A stretch of DNA of 64,000 bases, from contig NZ_CP007287.1 in NCBI RefSeq assembly GCF_000737865.1, positions 1,040,872 to 1,104,871 on the forward strand, read 5' to 3'. The stretch is from Bifidobacterium coryneforme. Lineage in GTDB: Bacteria > Actinomycetota > Actinomycetes > Actinomycetales > Bifidobacteriaceae. Positions within the stretch are counted from its first letter, which is position 1. Each line of letters opens with the position of its first letter. The position numbers and the translations under genes are program-made. The notes below the pieces were generated by a model, which made no database searches, was not told where the DNA came from, and worked only from the letters and a program-made list of their open reading frames with translations. Positions 28,144 through 37,890 of this stretch are shown here, piece by piece.

Positions 28144-30138
28144 ATGAGTCCTGCGACAATCAAGAATCACTATGAGGCCATCATCGTAGGCGCCGGGGCC
28201 GCCGGCATGTCAGCAGCATTGAGCCTGTCCCGGTCACTGAAAAAGGACAATCGGGAAGGCGGGGAAAGCCCATCGATTCTCGTCATTTCAAAACTGCAAC
28301 CTCTCCGGTCGCACACCGGATCGGCCGAGGGTGGCATCGCAGCCAGCCTGGGCAATGAGGAACAGGACGATTGGCACTGGCATTACTACGACACCATCAA
28401 GGGTGGTGATTGGCTTGCCGACCAGGACGCCGTAGAGGTATTGGCCCGAGAGGCCAAGAAGACGGTGACTCGCCTGGAACATGAGGGGGTGGCCTTCTCC
28501 CGGCGTGAAGACGGCCGTATCGCCCAGCGCAAGTTCGGCGGTCACACGTCTGAATTCGGCGGGAAACCGGTAAAAAGGGCGGCTTATGCCGCAGACCGCA
28601 TTGGCCATCAGATCCTCCACTCGCTCTGGCAGCAGTGCGTACAGATGGGAGTGACTTTCGCCGAGGAATGGTACGTAACAGATCTGGTCCTGGACAAGTC
28701 CAAGACTGCGAACAAGAAGGCAAAAACCGAAAACGCCTCCGCAGAGGATGATGCTGCAGGCACCACTCCGGCACAGCCTTGGGCCACGGCATGCGGTCTG
28801 GTGGTCCTGGACACCCATACCGGACAGACCCGCGCCATATCGTCCGACACCATCATGCTCTGCACCGGAGGCGCCGGCAGGCTCTTCCACACCACCTCAA
28901 ACTCCTGGGACCTCACCGGAGATGGTACGGCACTGGCCTTGAAGGCCGGGCTGCAGCTTGAAGACATCGAATTCATCCAGTTCCATCCGACCGGTCTCGG
29001 CCATACCGGCTTTCTCCTCTCCGAAGCTTCCCGAGCAGAGGGCGGAATCCTCCGTAACTCGGAGGGTAGGGCCTTCATGCAGGACTATGCGCCTGAGCAC
29101 GGCGACCTGGCGGCCAGGGATGTGGTCAGCCGATCCATCATGGCCGAAATCGATGCGGGCCGAGGCGTAGCCGACCCCAGAGACCCCGATGGTCCGCGCG
29201 ATTGCGTCTGGCTGGACATGAGGGAGGTCGGCGAGGATCGCATGAAGTCACTCCTCCCCCAGGTCTATGAAACCATCCGCAAGTATGCGAATCTGAATCC
29301 TGCCGTCGACCTGATTCCCGTCAAACCGACCGCCCACTACACCATGGGAGGTATTCCCATCACCACCCGAGGGCAGGTTTATCGATGGGTGGACGGTCAA
29401 CGCCGTTCCATTGAAGGTCTCTACGCTGCCGGCGAGTGCTCCTGCGTCAGCGTTCATGGCGCCAATCGGCTCGGGGGCAACAGCCTCCTGGATGCCTGCC
29501 TCTTCGGCACCCGGGCAGGTGAAGCCATGGCCAGCCGTATCACCGCCATTGCATCCTCCCATCAGGAGAACCAATCCCCGGGCATGGAAGCAGCATCCGA
29601 TCGTGCTCAAGATGACCGGAGCATCCGCAACGAGGACCTGATGAATCAGGCCTTGTCCAAGAGGCAATCGGCAATGGACCACATGCTGTCTTCATCGGAG
29701 CCCGAAGACAGGAATGAAGACTCCCCCGACGTGGAATCGTCTGATGACATCAACGCCTACCTGCTTATGCAGGAGCTGGGGCGAATCATGGAGAAGGCGG
29801 TGGCGGTCCGCTGCGATCAGACCAGCATCGACAAGGCCTTGAGTCAGATCAACCACCTGCACAACAAGGCTCTCACATTGAAATCGCATAGTACGGAAGC
29901 GGCCCTCAACCAGGAGCTGACGGCGATGATGGAGGTCGACAACCTTCTGACTCTGTCCAAGGCGGTCCTGGCTGCAAGCGGTGATCGAAAGGAATCACGC
30001 GGAGCCCTCTTCCGCCAGGACCACCCGGAACGCGACGACGTACACTTCCTCTCGCACTCCATGGTCGATTGTGATGGCAACATCGATTGGCAACCGGTTC
30101 ACATCGTCGACATGCCTCCACAAGGCAGGCAGTACTGA
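28144..30138 (+). CDS. sdhA: Succinate dehydrogenase/fumarate reductase flavoprotein subunit
   Basis: FAD subunit that interconverts succinate and fumarate; 664 residues. It has the FAD-binding [17 protein letters not shown] at the N-terminus, the covalent-flavin histidine in [48 protein letters not shown] and [21 protein letters not shown] Lys/Glu/Ala-rich insert near 185-210 is unusual. The chosen ATG places the Rossmann strand at residue 12; a longer frame from 28057 overlaps the MGMT gene. sdhB follows after about 200 bases, and no cytochrome b anchor gene is visible. Confidence 0.93.
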   Translation: MSPATIKNHYEAIIVGAGAAGMSAALSLSRSLKKDNREGGESPSILVISKLQPLRSHTGSAEGGIAASLGNEEQDDWHWHYYDTIKGGDWLADQDAVEVLAREAKKTVTRLEHEGVAFSRREDGRIAQRKFGGHTSEFGGKPVKRAAYAADRIGHQILHSLWQQCVQMGVTFAEEWYVTDLVLDKSKTANKKAKTENASAEDDAAGTTPAQPWATACGLVVLDTHTGQTRAISSDTIMLCTGGAGRLFHTTSNSWDLTGDGTALALKAGLQLEDIEFIQFHPTGLGHTGFLLSEASRAEGGILRNSEGRAFMQDYAPEHGDLAARDVVSRSIMAEIDAGRGVADPRDPDGPRDCVWLDMREVGEDRMKSLLPQVYETIRKYANLNPAVDLIPVKPTAHYTMGGIPITTRGQVYRWVDGQRRSIEGLYAAGECSCVSVHGANRLGGNSLLDACLFGTRAGEAMASRITAIASSHQENQSPGMEAASDRAQDDRSIRNEDLMNQALSKRQSAMDHMLSSSEPEDRNEDSPDVESSDDINAYLLMQELGRIMEKAVAVRCDQTSIDKALSQINHLHNKALTLKSHSTEAALNQELTAMMEVDNLLTLSKAVLAASGDRKESRGALFRQDHPERDDVHFLSHSMVDCDGNIDWQPVHIVDMPPQGRQY

Positions 30139-30335
30139 CAGGAAGTATCGGAACAACGGCCGTCCCTGTTCGATTGCAGGCAAAGGCGGGAATCGAATAC
30201 AAACCCGGTTGATCGGTCTTCCAGGATGCCGCCCTCTCAATTACGTTGATTTCGTTTGGATTAGCGGCAAATCCTAATGGACGAGTGACCGATGACGGGT
30301 CGAGTCACTAGGATGAATGAGTGGTTGATTCCCGA

Positions 30336-31391
30336 ATGATGTACGGGACCATCAATGCGCACGATGAAACGGAGCCTGAACCTATGAAATCCGAAGGCGC
30401 TGAAGGGCAGAGCAGACCCTCAATCGGAACATGCGGACAGACCGCAGACACCGGAAGCCTCGACTCCGGCAGCACCACAGACTCCAGTACAACCAGCACC
30501 AGCGTCACCATACGCGTAGCCAGGTTCACGCCGCGGCAGGCCCGCCCGGGCCGCACGGCTTCCAACCCCTTCGCCGCTACCTCATCGCCTTTCGGCTCCA
30601 GACCAGGACGTCCGCGTGGAAAGCGGTGGACTCAGGAGTACAAGGTGCACACCTCGCCTGAGCAAACAATCCTGGATTGCCTGTTGCAAATCAAACGTGA
30701 GCAGGACCCGACCCTGAACTTCCGCTACTCCTGTGGACATGGCATGTGCGGTTCGGATGCCGTCCTGGTCAATTCCACGCCCACGCTCCTCTGCACAGCC
30801 ACCATCGGCGACCATGCCAAGGCGCCGGCTCAGGGAACAGACGAGGGAGCCGACTCCTCGCAAGGATTCCGTCGAACCGGACAAGCCAGGGATGCCAACC
30901 CCGAGCCGCAGCAAAATACAGAAACCGTCCGTACAGGTTGGCTCGGAATCATAGAAATCAAGCCCCTTCCCGGCTTTACACCCCTACGCGACCTGATTGT
31001 CGACACCGACACCATGTTCGAGCAGATCCGCCGTTTCCATCCGTATCTACGCGACGGTGCGGGCCCCGAATCCGAAACGGAAAACCTGCAGACCCCGGCC
31101 CAGCTGTCCAAATTTGAGCTGCTCAGCAACTGCATTGCATGCGGAATCTGCGAGGGGTCCTGCCCCGTCTATGCCGGCGGAGAGGCCTTCGCAGGCCCCG
31201 CCGCCCTGGTTGCAGCCTCCCGCTTCATCAATGACTCGCGTGACCAGCACCGCCAGGAACGCCTCGACGCCATCAACCAGGAGGACGGAATCCTGGCCTG
31301 CGAATCCGTTCGCGCCTGCTCGCGCCAGTGCCCAAAGGGAATTGACGTCGGCGAAGAAATGTGGCGATTGGTCGAGGCAGTCAACCGCTGA
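30336..31391 (+). CDS. sdhB: Succinate dehydrogenase/fumarate reductase iron-sulfur subunit
   Basis: Electron-transfer subunit of 351 residues. The [2Fe-2S] site reads RYSCGHGMCGSDAVLVN near 130 with LLC later; Asp in place of the third Cys is also found in Escherichia coli SdhB. The [4Fe-4S] site is NCIACGICEGSCPVY near 266, and the [3Fe-4S] site includes ACESVRACSRQCPKGID. The first about 85 residues are low-complexity Ser/Thr/Arg sequence not typical of the family, so the true start may be later; a GTG at 30321 and an ATG at 30384 are alternatives. Confidence 0.88.
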   Translation: MMYGTINAHDETEPEPMKSEGAEGQSRPSIGTCGQTADTGSLDSGSTTDSSTTSTSVTIRVARFTPRQARPGRTASNPFAATSSPFGSRPGRPRGKRWTQEYKVHTSPEQTILDCLLQIKREQDPTLNFRYSCGHGMCGSDAVLVNSTPTLLCTATIGDHAKAPAQGTDEGADSSQGFRRTGQARDANPEPQQNTETVRTGWLGIIEIKPLPGFTPLRDLIVDTDTMFEQIRRFHPYLRDGAGPESETENLQTPAQLSKFELLSNCIACGICEGSCPVYAGGEAFAGPAALVAASRFINDSRDQHRQERLDAINQEDGILACESVRACSRQCPKGIDVGEEMWRLVEAVNR

Positions 31392-31439
31392 CCGGCCCCA
31401 TGTCGCCATTTGTGAACACCAGACGTTAGAGTTATCACT

Positions 31440-32123
31440 ATGGATAAGACCGCATACAGCAATCATGCCCAAGGGTGGGAGCTAGCCGAGAAGAGCACAC
31501 TCAACAGCGAATCCGGAACACTGGCAGCCTTTCGCACCCGGGCGGAATCAGCAGGGTTCCCACAGTGCTCAGTGGCACAGGGCTCCTTCCTGCGATTCCT
31601 GGCAGGCAGAGCGGATGCCGCTTCCATCATCCTTCTGGGAACAGGTTCAGTGGTCGAAGCCATTCGTCTCATGGATGGTCTAAGCGGTCGGGGCCAGTTT
31701 ACGGCTGTCGATTCCTCCCCCGAGGGTGCCTCGCTGATTCGTCAGACCTTCCAGGAGGAAGAGCGAAGGAACTCGGTTCTGCGTCTGCGCGCGGTCAATA
31801 CCTCTGCGGGCACCTATTTTCCCCGGCTGAACCCTGCCGACTACGACCTGATTGTGGTTTCCGGGGATTGCCGGAATTACCAGGATGCCATAGACCACGC
31901 CCCCCGTCTGCTGAAGAGCAGCGGTCAGCTGGTCTTCACCGATGCCTTCGCCCTGGACGCAGAACCGAAAAAGGGCGGGATAATGAATCCGGCCAATCGC
32001 TCCGACAAGGCAGTTACGCTCCGAACCCTCATGGACACCCTGTCGCAGGAGGACCATCTCGAATCCTGCCTGATTCCTGTCGGCAATGGTATGGTTCTGG
32101 CCGCGAAGGACAAGCAGGCCTAG
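31440..32123 (+). CDS. Predicted SAM-dependent O-methyltransferase
   Basis: A 227-residue Rossmann-fold protein resembling the small actinobacterial O-methyltransferases. The SAM-binding first strand is ASIILLGTGSVVEAIRLMDG near 60-80, followed by QFTAVDSSPEGASLIRQTF (acidic residue after the second strand) and DLIVVSGDCRNYQDAIDHA. There is GxG-like glycine spacing but no clear metal-ligand set, so the substrate is unknown. It stands alone between sdhB and a convergent gene. Confidence 0.75.
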   Translation: MDKTAYSNHAQGWELAEKSTLNSESGTLAAFRTRAESAGFPQCSVAQGSFLRFLAGRADAASIILLGTGSVVEAIRLMDGLSGRGQFTAVDSSPEGASLIRQTFQEEERRNSVLRLRAVNTSAGTYFPRLNPADYDLIVVSGDCRNYQDAIDHAPRLLKSSGQLVFTDAFALDAEPKKGGIMNPANRSDKAVTLRTLMDTLSQEDHLESCLIPVGNGMVLAAKDKQA

Positions 32124-32264
32124 TTCCTTCCCGCACTTCTCATACGATGTAGGACCACATCCGAGGCTATGTCAACGCATGGTTTTCACGTATTGCTCCG
32201 GCCGTGTTTCTCATGACAGCAGCAGTCCTCCACAAGCTCCGTAGTCAGAGCGGCAGTGACACCC

Positions 32265-33080
32265 TTAAGGCTGACGGTTCCGCAGTATGACCTGCACAGC
32301 CTCGTCCGGATCGTCGGTCCGGACCACCAGCCCCGGATCCAGATCCGAAATCATGCCACGGTCCCTGACAGTGGTCAGCAGCCAGTCAAAGAGGCCATCC
32401 CAGTACTTCTTGTCGAAGAGGACAATGGGCATGGTGTCCACCTTGTGGGTCTGCACCAGCGTCAGCACCTCAAACATCTCATCCAAGGTACCGAAACCTC
32501 CCGGGCAGACGATGATACCGGACGAGTACTTCATGAACATCATCTTCCGCACGAAAAAGTAACGGAAGGTAATACCCAGATTGACCCACCGGTTGATTCC
32601 CTGCTCGTGAGGAAGTTCGATTCCCAACCCTACCGATTTTCCACCGGCCAGGGCGGCACCCTTGTTGGCGGCCTCCATGATGCCCGGGCCACCACCGGTG
32701 ATCACAGCCATGCCTCCCTTGGCCAGTCCGGCCCCCATCCGCTGAGCAGCTCGATAGTCAGGACTGCCCTCGTCGGTCCGGGCTGAACCGAAGATTGTGG
32801 CGGCCGGCCCCAGCTCGGCAAGGGCGCCAAACCCATCGACGAACTCGGCCTGAATACGCAGCACCCGCCATGGGTCCATATGAAGCCAGTCCGTATCGGC
32901 ATCCGCGGAGAGCAGGCTGGCGTTCGAATCACTTGACGGAATCATGGGGCCTCGCATGATGACCGGACCACTATGGTAGGTCCTCCCCATATCCTGCTCC
33001 TCTTCGAACGCTTTGCCGCCCTTGTTCAGCATCTTCGCCTGTTCCTTCATGTTTTGGTCTTCCATCATCGATCTCCCCAT
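32265..33080 (-). CDS. TIGR00730/LOG family protein (nucleotide 5'-monophosphate phosphoribohydrolase)
   Basis: Rossmann-fold protein of about 271 residues that may release a nucleobase from a nucleoside monophosphate. It has ATIFGSARTDEGSPDYRAAQ, VITGGGPGIMEAANKGAAL and the diagnostic IVCPGGFGTLDEMFEVLTL (PGGxGTxxE). Older annotations call this family lysine decarboxylase, which is not supported biochemically. The start is uncertain: AGAGG lies eight bases before the ATG at 33080, while a GTG at 33107 would add nine residues. Confidence 0.88.
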   Translation of the reverse strand: MGRSMMEDQNMKEQAKMLNKGGKAFEEEQDMGRTYHSGPVIMRGPMIPSSDSNASLLSADADTDWLHMDPWRVLRIQAEFVDGFGALAELGPAATIFGSARTDEGSPDYRAAQRMGAGLAKGGMAVITGGGPGIMEAANKGAALAGGKSVGLGIELPHEQGINRWVNLGITFRYFFVRKMMFMKYSSGIIVCPGGFGTLDEMFEVLTLVQTHKVDTMPIVLFDKKYWDGLFDWLLTTVRDRGMISDLDPGLVVRTDDPDEAVQVILRNRQP

Positions 33081-33418
33081 CTTCTGTACCTCTTCGTCCC
33101 GATTCACCTGCAGAAGTTGATTCTGCGTGGGTTCCAGACCCTCCCGGCCGCCAACATCCGGGTACCTGCCTCATATACTCCAGCAATATCATCCATCAGG
33201 AGCACGACTCAACCAGTCGAACACCCCACCTTACTTTAATGGACCAGACCATATCCGGTCCATTACGCTCGATCGGCGGTCAAAGGCGGGGACGAACACC
33301 CACTTAGCACAATGGAATATCCTATAATCGGCAGGTGCGCAGACGGTAATCGCCCTGACATGCCGCACAGCCAGGTCCCGCCCAAGAAACCCGCCAAAAT
33401 ACCAGCAGGGAGCAATCC
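33081..33418. other. Intergenic region with a perfect hairpin
   Basis: No convincing gene. The inverted repeat TAATGGACC/GGTCCATTA (33237-33265, 11-base loop) could end the short upstream transcript or be an operator. A TATAAT-like sequence occurs near 33327, with no well-spaced -35. Confidence 0.45.
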
Positions 33419-33700
33419 ATGGAATTTCAGCCCATGATCCATCCGAGGATTCATCGTACGCATCCCGACATTGACCAGCAGGACATCTTGGAGGTCTGGC
33501 GCAATGCCCTTGTTTCAGCACCGGTCATCAACAGCCAGGGAAGCCGAAAGGTCTGGCTGACCCTGGGCTTCGACGGGCAGGGAAGGCTGATGGAGCTGGC
33601 TTCCGTCAACGACGACGCCAGGCTCTGGATGGTCTTCCATGCCATGACTCCTCCTTCACGCAAAACCCTACGGGAGTTCCTCACGAGGGGGAGGGATTGA
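33419..33700 (+). CDS. Small protein, candidate type II toxin
   Basis: A 93-residue protein starting after GGGAG with a six-base spacer. The layout is MIHPRIHRTHPDIDQQDILE, then a central strand pattern KVWLTLGFDGQGRLMELASV, and a C-terminal WMVFHAMTPPSRKTLREF. This His-rich layout with a late HAMTPP motif resembles small actinobacterial toxins I recall from toxin-antitoxin loci, but I cannot name the family with certainty. The next gene overlaps its stop (TGATG), the usual arrangement of a coupled pair. Confidence 0.55.
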   Translation: MEFQPMIHPRIHRTHPDIDQQDILEVWRNALVSAPVINSQGSRKVWLTLGFDGQGRLMELASVNDDARLWMVFHAMTPPSRKTLREFLTRGRD

Positions 33701-33885
33701 TGGCCACCAACGAAGGCAAGGACTGGAACACCCTGTCAGGAATCAGCGAAGAGGAACTGAACCTGCTGAGCCGACCCTTCCAGGATGGAACCTGGTCAGG
33801 CGAGTTGGGTCAGATTTGGCCAGAACGCCCTCGTCTCCACCTCGGTTACCCCACCTCCTCGGACTGCATCTGCCACAGGGACTGA
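33700..33885 (+). CDS. Small protein, candidate antitoxin partner (possibly truncated)
   Basis: A 61-residue acidic protein (MATNEGKDWNTLSGISEEEL...) whose ATG overlaps the stop of the preceding gene. The middle, FQDGTWSGELGQIWPERPRL, resembles the GepG..RPRL stretch that precedes a DNA-binding segment in some antitoxins. Here the protein ends soon after, in an unrelated-looking tail (GYPTSSDCICHRD), so the C-terminus may be truncated. The pairing rests on size, order and overlap only. Confidence 0.5.
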   Translation: MATNEGKDWNTLSGISEEELNLLSRPFQDGTWSGELGQIWPERPRLHLGYPTSSDCICHRD

Positions 33886-33935
33886 TGGGCGAAATAGACA
33901 ACAAGGCAATACCATGAGTAGAACCTCGATTCTCC

Positions 33936-35693
33936 CTATAAGGACCAGTCTGCGCTCTCGCCCTGCAAGCGAACCATCCGCGCAAACTCACCATCTGCGG
34001 CCATAAGCTCCTGCGGAGAACCCTGCTCGACCACACGCCCATGGTCAAGAACGACAATCTTGTCGGCCTGCTCAACAGTGCGCATCCGGTGGGCAATGAC
34101 CATGACGGTCTTCCCCACCAGTAATTGCGACAGGGCTTCCTGCACCTGCGTCTCGTTCTCCACATCCAGGGAGGCAGTGGCCTCGTCAAGCAGGACAATC
34201 GGGGCGTCCTTGAGAATGGCTCTGGCAATGGAGATTCGTTGCCGCTCACCTCCGGAAAGTCTGGAACCGTTTTCACCAATCATCGTTTCGTACCCCTGTG
34301 GCAGGCGTGAGACGAACTGGTCGCAGTTGGCGGCCCTGGCCGCAGCCAGCACCTCCTCGTCACTGGCACCGCACCGCCCCATTCGAATATTGCCCATGAC
34401 CGTGTCGTCAAAGAGCATCACGTCCTGGAAAACCACGGCATAGTCTCGCAGGAGAACCTCCGGATCCACCTTGCTCACATCCACCCCTCCTACGGTGATG
34501 GAACCTGAAGCGGTATCCCAGAAACGAGCCGCCAACCGAGCACAGGTTGATTTCCCTGATCCCGAGGGGCCAACCAGGGCCGTGATCTCCCCCTCTTTGG
34601 CAGTGAAACCGACATCTTCAAGAACCGGCTCACCTGCCGCCTTACCCGCAAGGCCAGGATAGGAGAAGGCAACATGGTTGAAGACGATATCGTGCCCTAC
34701 GGGATGGAATTCCATACTCCCCTCAGCTACGGGTTCCTCGGTGATGGAGCGAATCCGTCGTGCCGAACCCTGGGACTGGAAGAGCTCCGAAACCAGCATC
34801 AGCGCCTGATCAAAGGGCGAGTAGATCCGTGAGACCATCAGGAGGAAAAGGAACATGACCATGAAGTCGATCCTGCCCTGAATGATCAATCCGGCAGCCA
34901 CCAGGAAGGTCGTTGCCACACCCAACCTCAAAACCACCATGGCGGAGTTCATTATGAGACCATTCGTCATCTCGGTTCGGACCGTAGTGGCTTCGGTGTC
35001 GTCGATGGTCGAGAAGAGCCTCTCCAGATACCTGCCTTCCTGGTTGGTGGCGTGAATCTCCCGAACGCAGTCAAGCGCCTCCTGAATACCGTCGCTAACA
35101 CGAATCTGGGCCTGTCTCGTACGCTGTGACGCAGCTTCGACGAATCGCCGAGTGGCAAAGATGATGGCGAAGGCCACCGGCACACTCCAGAAGGCAGCCA
35201 GATCAAGAGCCCAATTGATGGGCAGAAGGGCAAGGAAGACCAGGACGGATGAGACGACCGCACCGTAGAGCTGGCTCAGCGCATGGGCGTAGGCATGTTC
35301 CATGGTGGCCACGTCACCCAGAATGGTATCGGTCAGATCAGCCAGGTCACGCCGCCCGAAAAAGGAGAGCGGCAGTTTGCGCAGTCGCTCGGCAAGGTCG
35401 ATCCGCTGGGTTCCGGTCTGACTGAAAACCGCACCGTAGGAATAACTGTACTGGAACCAGGAGGTGCCGAAGAGGATAAACGCAAAGACCAGGAGACCGG
35501 CCAGATAGGGCAGGACTTTCGGCAGAGGCGCCCCTGCCGTCAGATGCTCAACAAAAGCGTTCATGACCAGCAGAAGGGAGGCCGTTCCCGCCATGATAAT
35601 CAGATTGGTCAGTGTGGTCCACAGCGTTCCCAGAACTACGATCTTCATGCCTTGGTCGGACAGGGCATACTTCTTCTTGAATGAGGCGAACAC
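33936..35693 (-). CDS. ABC transporter, fused membrane and ATPase domains (second half-transporter)
   Basis: Half-transporter of 585 residues. Six transmembrane helices (about 20-310) precede an ATPase with Walker A GPSGSGKSTCARLAARFWD near 375, signature LSGGERQRISIARAIL near 480 and Walker B IVLLDEATASLD. It starts with GTG directly after the TAA of the partner gene, with GGAGG inside that gene. The two proteins should form a heterodimer. Substrate is unknown; multidrug export or siderophore import (IrtAB/YbtPQ-like) are the main options. Confidence 0.9.
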   Translation of the reverse strand: MFASFKKKYALSDQGMKIVVLGTLWTTLTNLIIMAGTASLLLVMNAFVEHLTAGAPLPKVLPYLAGLLVFAFILFGTSWFQYSYSYGAVFSQTGTQRIDLAERLRKLPLSFFGRRDLADLTDTILGDVATMEHAYAHALSQLYGAVVSSVLVFLALLPINWALDLAAFWSVPVAFAIIFATRRFVEAASQRTRQAQIRVSDGIQEALDCVREIHATNQEGRYLERLFSTIDDTEATTVRTEMTNGLIMNSAMVVLRLGVATTFLVAAGLIIQGRIDFMVMFLFLLMVSRIYSPFDQALMLVSELFQSQGSARRIRSITEEPVAEGSMEFHPVGHDIVFNHVAFSYPGLAGKAAGEPVLEDVGFTAKEGEITALVGPSGSGKSTCARLAARFWDTASGSITVGGVDVSKVDPEVLLRDYAVVFQDVMLFDDTVMGNIRMGRCGASDEEVLAAARAANCDQFVSRLPQGYETMIGENGSRLSGGERQRISIARAILKDAPIVLLDEATASLDVENETQVQEALSQLLVGKTVMVIAHRMRTVEQADKIVVLDHGRVVEQGSPQELMAADGEFARMVRLQGESADWSL

Positions 35694-37712
35694 TTATGCC
35701 TCACCTCCTTCCCTCTGGATGTCGGAATCATCGGTAGACAAGTCCCCAACGAATGGTCCTGTACCGGGAACGGTGTGCTCCTCATCCCCGGTGAAGTCTG
35801 CGGGATTTCGCCCCGCTTCACTGGCAGCCTTCGGAGAGTTGTCGACCTTCCAGGAGACCGCCCGTTCGTAATCAGACCAGATACGGGCATAGGTACCCTG
35901 CGCGTCAAGAAGCTGGCGATGAGTACCCTGCTCAACCAGGCAGCCCCCATCCAGCACCAGGATTCGATCGACATCAGCCACAGTCGATAGACGGTGAGCA
36001 ATCATGAGCACGGTTCGCCGATGGTCTCCTTCGGCCCGGGTCAGCTTGGTCAGAGCCTTCTGTATCAAGACCTCGTTCTCGGGATCGGCAAAAGCAGTCG
36101 CCTCATCCAGGACCACAATGGGAGACTCCTTGAGAATTGCCCTGGCCAGGGCCACGCGCTGGACCTCTCCCCCGGAAAGGTAGATTCCACCTGAACCGAG
36201 CATGGTGTCAAGCCCATCGGGAAGCTTGTCAACGATGTCCATGCACTGAGCCGCTCTCAACGCGTCCATGACCTGTTCAGGAGTGGCTTCCGGTCTGGCT
36301 GCGCGAACGTTCTCCAGGAGGGTGGTCGAAAAGAGCCTGTTGGTCTGAAAGACAAAGGCGACCTGCCCCATCAGATCGTGTGGATCGATGGATCTGACAT
36401 CAATACCACCCACAGCGACCCTGCCCGAATCCACATCCCAAAAACGCGGCAACAGACTGGCACAGGTCGATTTGCCGCCTCCTGAAGGGCCGACCAGGGC
36501 CACGGTTTCACCCTCCGGCACCTCGAAATCGATCCGCTTCAGTGCCGGGTGATCGGCACCCGGATAGGTATACGACACCTGATCCAAGGAAGCATCCGCA
36601 GACTTCGGATGTTCCGGTTCGGTAGACACCGCGAGGGGATCAATGCTGAGCACACCAGTGATTCTGTTCAAGGCGTCATCGGCCTTGCTGAAGGACTCGC
36701 TGGAGAACTGGAGACGGGTCATGGCAGTAGGAACCATACCCGAGAAGACTGCATAGAAAGCGAAATCAGTCAGGAATGAAGTGAAGTCACCCTGCCCAGA
36801 AGCCAGCAGGATGGCCACAGGAATCAGAAAGATCACGGTCCCGTTCAGGGCAGTCATCTGAATGGTCTGGGGCAGGTGGCAGACCTTCATGGAATAGGTC
36901 CTGGCTATTCGGCTGTAATGCTCGATGGCCTCATGGAACGCCTTGAAGGAGTACACCGTCTGTTGGAAGACCTTGACGACCGGAATACCGCGGACATATT
37001 CGGTCCCGGTCTTCGACATCCGCACCAGCGCATCCTGGTATTCCGTCATAAAGGACTGTCCCTGATCGTTCATCATCATGCGGATGCAGACCAGGGCAAT
37101 CAGAATGGGGAAGAGGCAGGCCAGGCCCATACGCCAGTCGAAGACCAGCATCAGTATCGGCATGCCCAGAATCATGGCGAAGGATCCAGCCGCGTCGGGG
37201 AGGATATGGGCGAGAAGATTCTCGGTATCACCCGCCGAGCCATCAATGGTTCGGCGCAGCTCGCCGGAGGCATGGAGGTCGAAATACCCCAGAGGAAGGC
37301 TCAGCAAGTGGCCTATGGCCGCTTTTCGCATGTTGGATGCGCTCCGGAAAGCCGCCAGGTGCGCCATCAGCAGCCCTGCACAATACAGAATGACGGAAGC
37401 CGCCGCAAGCCCTAATCCTATCCATCCGTATGCGGCGATTCCCGTAGCTTGTGACCACCCCGGAGCAACAGCGAGAAGGTCCTTTACCGCCAACCATATG
37501 CAGATGTATGGCCCAAAACCGGCAATCGTGGAGAGGGCAGACAGGCAACAGCCGAGATAGGAGAACACCTTACGCGGTCCGGCGAAATCCAGCAATTGCA
37601 TCAAGGAGCTACGCCCATGCGGTCTCTCACGGTCGGGCGCACCTCCCCCGCCCTGTGCCCTGCCTTCTACAGGATTCGGTTCGCTTCCCGAATCCGACTG
37701 GTCTGCGGTCAT
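35694..37712 (-). CDS. ABC transporter, fused membrane and ATPase domains (first half-transporter)
   Basis: Half-transporter of 672 residues with a polar 35-residue leader. Membrane helices span about 40-350, then an ATPase with Walker A GPSGGGKSTCASLLPRFWD, signature LSGGEVQRVALARAILK and Walker B IVVLDEATAFADPENE. The segment YVRGIPVVKVFQQTVYSFKA is typical of the YbtQ/IrtA-like branch. AGGAGG lies six bases before the ATG at 37712, overriding a much longer open frame to 38120. An AraC regulator is transcribed divergently, as in yersiniabactin-type loci. Confidence 0.9.
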   Translation of the reverse strand: MTADQSDSGSEPNPVEGRAQGGGGAPDRERPHGRSSLMQLLDFAGPRKVFSYLGCCLSALSTIAGFGPYICIWLAVKDLLAVAPGWSQATGIAAYGWIGLGLAAASVILYCAGLLMAHLAAFRSASNMRKAAIGHLLSLPLGYFDLHASGELRRTIDGSAGDTENLLAHILPDAAGSFAMILGMPILMLVFDWRMGLACLFPILIALVCIRMMMNDQGQSFMTEYQDALVRMSKTGTEYVRGIPVVKVFQQTVYSFKAFHEAIEHYSRIARTYSMKVCHLPQTIQMTALNGTVIFLIPVAILLASGQGDFTSFLTDFAFYAVFSGMVPTAMTRLQFSSESFSKADDALNRITGVLSIDPLAVSTEPEHPKSADASLDQVSYTYPGADHPALKRIDFEVPEGETVALVGPSGGGKSTCASLLPRFWDVDSGRVAVGGIDVRSIDPHDLMGQVAFVFQTNRLFSTTLLENVRAARPEATPEQVMDALRAAQCMDIVDKLPDGLDTMLGSGGIYLSGGEVQRVALARAILKESPIVVLDEATAFADPENEVLIQKALTKLTRAEGDHRRTVLMIAHRLSTVADVDRILVLDGGCLVEQGTHRQLLDAQGTYARIWSDYERAVSWKVDNSPKAASEAGRNPADFTGDEEHTVPGTGPFVGDLSTDDSDIQREGGEA

Positions 37713-37890
37713 CTCTTTCCTCCTGATTTTCATCCAAAACCCTTGTCGTCCGCTGCCATCGAACGTAATCTGAGAAGCCACTGGTCGAAAGACCGTCACC
37801 GAGCGGCGGATGAATCCATAAAAGGTGGGGACGAAAGCGAAAGTCTGCCGAGATTGTCGTAAAAGCCGGCAGGATGAAACCAGGTGAGCA

